Shown: positions 62,005 through 64,000 of the stretch, piece by piece
Layout of the letters: each line of letters opens with the position of its first letter
Position numbering within the stretch: the stretch's first letter is position 1
Assembly (NCBI GenBank): GCA_035550655.1
Contig: DASZOU010000016.1
Location: forward strand, 1 to 64,000
DNA: 64,000 nt
Direction: 5' to 3'
Source: DASZTV01 sp035550655
GTDB lineage: Bacteria; Actinomycetota; Actinomycetes; JAFAQI01
Notes under the pieces: generated by a model
Databases searched by the model: none
What the model saw: only the letters and a program-made list of their open reading frames with translations
What the model was told of the DNA's origin: nothing
Made by a program: the position numbers and the translations under genes

Positions 62005-63062
62005 CAGACCGTGGCGACCGGTGTGAGCGGCGAGCCGACTGCTCCCGGCAGGCGCAGTGGCGGTGCCGTCAGCAGGAAGCGACTGCGGCCCTGTTCCCGC
62101 AGCCAGGCCGCGAGGTCGTTGAGGTACCACATCTCCCCCAGCGGGACGCCGAGGCGGAACAGGCACAGGTGATGCAGCGGCAGGAACGAGTGCCGTGAGT
62201 CGTCGGGGTCGCGACCCAGCAGACCCTCGACGGCGTAGTTGTCGGCGACCAGCGCCGCGACCTGCGAGTCCGCGACCCACTCGAGCAGGGAGGGATCACG
62301 AGCGTCCAGGTACGGCGACATCCGGTGGATCTGCTTCGGGTCCGGGTTGCGGTCCCACTCGTACACGCGGGTCGCGAAGCCGGTGTGCAGCAGCAAGATG
62401 TCGCCCGGCTCGACGACGACGTTGTCCGCCGTCATGACGGACTCGAGCATCTCTCGGTTGACGGCACGCGACGCATCGCCGAAGTGGGCGTGCAGGTCGA
62501 CCAGGACGCCGCGACCCTGCACCCCGGTCGCCGCCATGTGCTCGAGCCCGAGGTGGTGGGCAAACGACCGGTGCCCGCTGCCGTCGCCCCGCGCGTCATC
62601 CGACGGTCCGACCAGGTCCACTCCCGCGCGGTAGCCGTTGTAGTAGACCGACTCCTCGACGCCGTCGCCATCCGCGTCGAACGCAGCGCCGACGTGGGCG
62701 AGCGAGTCCCACTGCGTCGAGTACTGCAGCGAAAGCGTCACCACGTCGTCCGCCCAGACGTCGACGTACCGCGGGTCGCCCCAGTCGGCCATGTCCGCCA
62801 TCCGGACGTTGAAGAAGACGCCCGGCTCACCGTTCATGTCTTCGGTCGGCGCGAGCTTCGGCGGGTGACGTCGCTGGTTGAGCGCAGTACCGCCCGGGAA
62901 GTCGAGCGGAAGACTGAGACAGAAGCTGCGCCCCGCCTCGACCTCCCGCACACCTTCGAGCACCTTCTCGGGCGTCAGCAGGTTGATCCGGCCGAGCTCG
63001 TCGTCCTCGCCCCAGTCGCCCCACGTCGATCCGTCGGGTCGCTGCTGCCATCGCTTCGCCAC
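62004..63062 (-). CDS. Cyclase family (kynurenine formamidase-like) hydrolase
   Basis: 352 residues. The large cyclase-family form is seen, with GRINLLTPEKVLEGV and LSLQYSTQWDSLAHVG, where TQWDSLAH replaces the usual GTHxDxxxH metal motif. Later features are VLVDLHAHFG and PGDILLLHTGF. Family members are metal-dependent amide or lactone hydrolases. The substrate is unknown. Its promoter has the palindrome copy at 63086, opposite the amidohydrolase gene. Confidence 0.8.
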   Translation of the reverse strand: MAKRWQQRPDGSTWGDWGEDDELGRINLLTPEKVLEGVREVEAGRSFCLSLPLDFPGGTALNQRRHPPKLAPTEDMNGEPGVFFNVRMADMADWGDPRYVDVWADDVVTLSLQYSTQWDSLAHVGAAFDADGDGVEESVYYNGYRAGVDLVGPSDDARGDGSGHRSFAHHLGLEHMAATGVQGRGVLVDLHAHFGDASRAVNREMLESVMTADNVVVEPGDILLLHTGFATRVYEWDRNPDPKQIHRMSPYLDARDPSLLEWVADSQVAALVADNYAVEGLLGRDPDDSRHSFLPLHHLCLFRLGVPLGEMWYLNDLAAWLREQGRSRFLLTAPPLRLPGAVGSPLTPVATV

Positions 63063-63085
63063 TGAATCTCCCGCGTGCGGTTCTG

Positions 63086-63101
63086 TGTACCGATCGGTAC
63101 A
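63086..63101. promoter_or_regulatory. TetR-like operator, copy 2
   Basis: TGTACCGATCGGTACA, identical to the site at 60298, between the divergent cyclase-family gene (start 63062) and the amidohydrolase gene (start 63110). It should control both together with the copy 1 genes. Confidence 0.8.
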
Positions 63102-63109
63102 GTAGCCGC

Positions 63110-64000
63110 ATGAGCGGCCAGGATTTCATCGTCTCCGCCGATGGCCATGTGCTCGAGCCCCCGGACCTGTTCAAGACGAGGCTCCCCCACCATCTGCGCG
63201 ACCGCGCGGTGTGGGAGGAGGACTTCGAGCTCGATGAACCATTGGTCGCAGGCGGCGCCCGCATCTTCCGCAAGCTGCACACCGCGGGCTACGAAGGCTG
63301 GACGATCTCCCGCTACCGGCAGACCGGCGGTCGGATGCCCGAGGGCGACCCCGAGCACATTCTCGAGGACATGGCGCTCGACGGCGTCGACGTGCAGATC
63401 ATGCATCCGAACCTGTCGCTGTTCGGCCTGTACTCCGACGACCACGAGCTGTCGATGGCGCACGCCCGCGTCTACAACGACTACATCATCGAGCGGTTCG
63501 CGCCGTACTTCGATCGGATCTGCCCGACGGCACCGATTCCGATCACCGATGTCGCCGACGCGGTCATCGAGATCGAGCGCGTCGCGGCAGCCGGCTTCCG
63601 GACCATCCTGCTGCCCGCAACGCCACCGCGCAGCTACTTCACCCGTGACCTCGACCCGGTCTGGGCCGCCGCGGCCGCCAACGGCATGCACGTCTTCTTC
63701 CACACGCAGACCGGTGGTGTGAAGGTCGACGACACCGAGGCGACGACGTTGAAGGTCGTGCTCGAGAACGCCGCCCAGGTCAACCAGCCGATGACCGAGA
63801 AGGCCGCGGCGAAGCGAATGGTCACGCAGGCGGTCTACAGCACGCTGGCCCCGCAGCAGCTGATCTGCCAGCTGGTCGGCGGCGGCGTGCCCGAGCGCTT
63901 CCCCGATCTGCACTTCTATCTGATCGAGTTCAACGCGCACTGGCTGTCCTCGCTGGTCGGCGGGATGGACAAGTGCTGGGTCACCGGAATCGGGCAGGAC
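63110..64000 (+). CDS. Amidohydrolase-2 family metal hydrolase, cut by window end
   Basis: 297 codons, open at the right edge. The start MSGQDFIVSADGHVLEPPDLF has the DxH motif (ADGH) of the amidohydrolase-2 family, which includes decarboxylases and ring-opening hydrolases. Further blocks are ILEDMALDGVDVQIMHPNLSLFG and HVFFHTQTGG. The C-terminal third is missing. The ATG at 63110 is 9 bases after the operator. A role in degradation of a cyclic substrate is inferred from neighbours. Confidence 0.88.
   Translation, partial: MSGQDFIVSADGHVLEPPDLFKTRLPHHLRDRAVWEEDFELDEPLVAGGARIFRKLHTAGYEGWTISRYRQTGGRMPEGDPEHILEDMALDGVDVQIMHPNLSLFGLYSDDHELSMAHARVYNDYIIERFAPYFDRICPTAPIPITDVADAVIEIERVAAAGFRTILLPATPPRSYFTRDLDPVWAAAAANGMHVFFHTQTGGVKVDDTEATTLKVVLENAAQVNQPMTEKAAAKRMVTQAVYSTLAPQQLICQLVGGGVPERFPDLHFYLIEFNAHWLSSLVGGMDKCWVTGIGQD

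Noticed and set aside
60344..63722. Alternative reading frames in the flavin monooxygenase to amidohydrolase region
   Set aside because: Amino acid content (Arg/Ser/Thr-rich) and the absence of motifs show they are shifted frames of real genes.

Overview
This is a high-GC, gene-dense stretch of an actinomycete chromosome (class Actinomycetes; genus not assignable from sequence alone). The main evidence is the order of housekeeping genes: dnaG, dgt, ppdK, glyS, uppS, recO, era, corC-type, ybeY, phoH, rsmE, dnaJ, hrcA, hemW, lepA, rpsT, holA, comEC, comEA, leuS. GTG and TTG starts are frequent, NTGA stop/start overlaps are very common, and there are a CIRCE element and a DtxR/IdeR-type iron box. 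No phage, CRISPR array or rRNA operon is visible.

Layout. Bases 1-330 hold a direct-repeat array beside two tRNA genes (a CAT-anticodon tRNA, probably Ile2, and Asn-GTT). Bases 385-14602 are core genes: small membrane proteins, dnaG, a methyltransferase/desaturase pair, dgt, ppdK, glyS, uppS and recO. A large imperfect inverted repeat lies between ppdK and glyS. Bases 14743-17211 encode a secreted sedolisin (S53) protease. Bases 17226-26022 are a minus-strand train running from hrcA to era under a CIRCE element, in which phoH carries a 342-residue intein with class 3 features. Bases 26160-31597 hold an ACT protein and three exported enzymes: a nitrilase-like protein, a Tat amine oxidase and an endoglycoceramidase-like GH5. 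Bases 31594-42082 return to core genes.

Bases 42193-63062 are accessory. They include an L,D-transpeptidase lipoprotein and a long minus-strand run from 55860 down to 43431: an iron-type ABC importer, two secreted alpha/beta hydrolases, a DrrAB-type exporter, a di-iron hydroxylase, a P450, a zinc dehydrogenase and a DUF1684 protein. A second secreted sedolisin is divergent from the iron importer. From 57798 to the right edge is a probable catabolic cluster: SDR, P450, SnoaL-like, flavin (Baeyer-Villiger type) monooxygenase, cyclase-family hydrolase and an amidohydrolase cut by the window end. Two divergent promoters in this cluster carry the same perfect 16-bp palindrome, so they are probably controlled by one TetR-like repressor.

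The strongest points for follow-up are the PhoH intein, the shared palindromic operator, the 290-bp inverted repeat, a 67-bp dispersed palindromic repeat present twice in opposite orientation, and the exported nitrilase-like/amine-oxidase pair. Start sites were chosen from protein family, NTGA overlaps and visible ribosome binding sites, and are often upstream or downstream of the longest possible reading frame.
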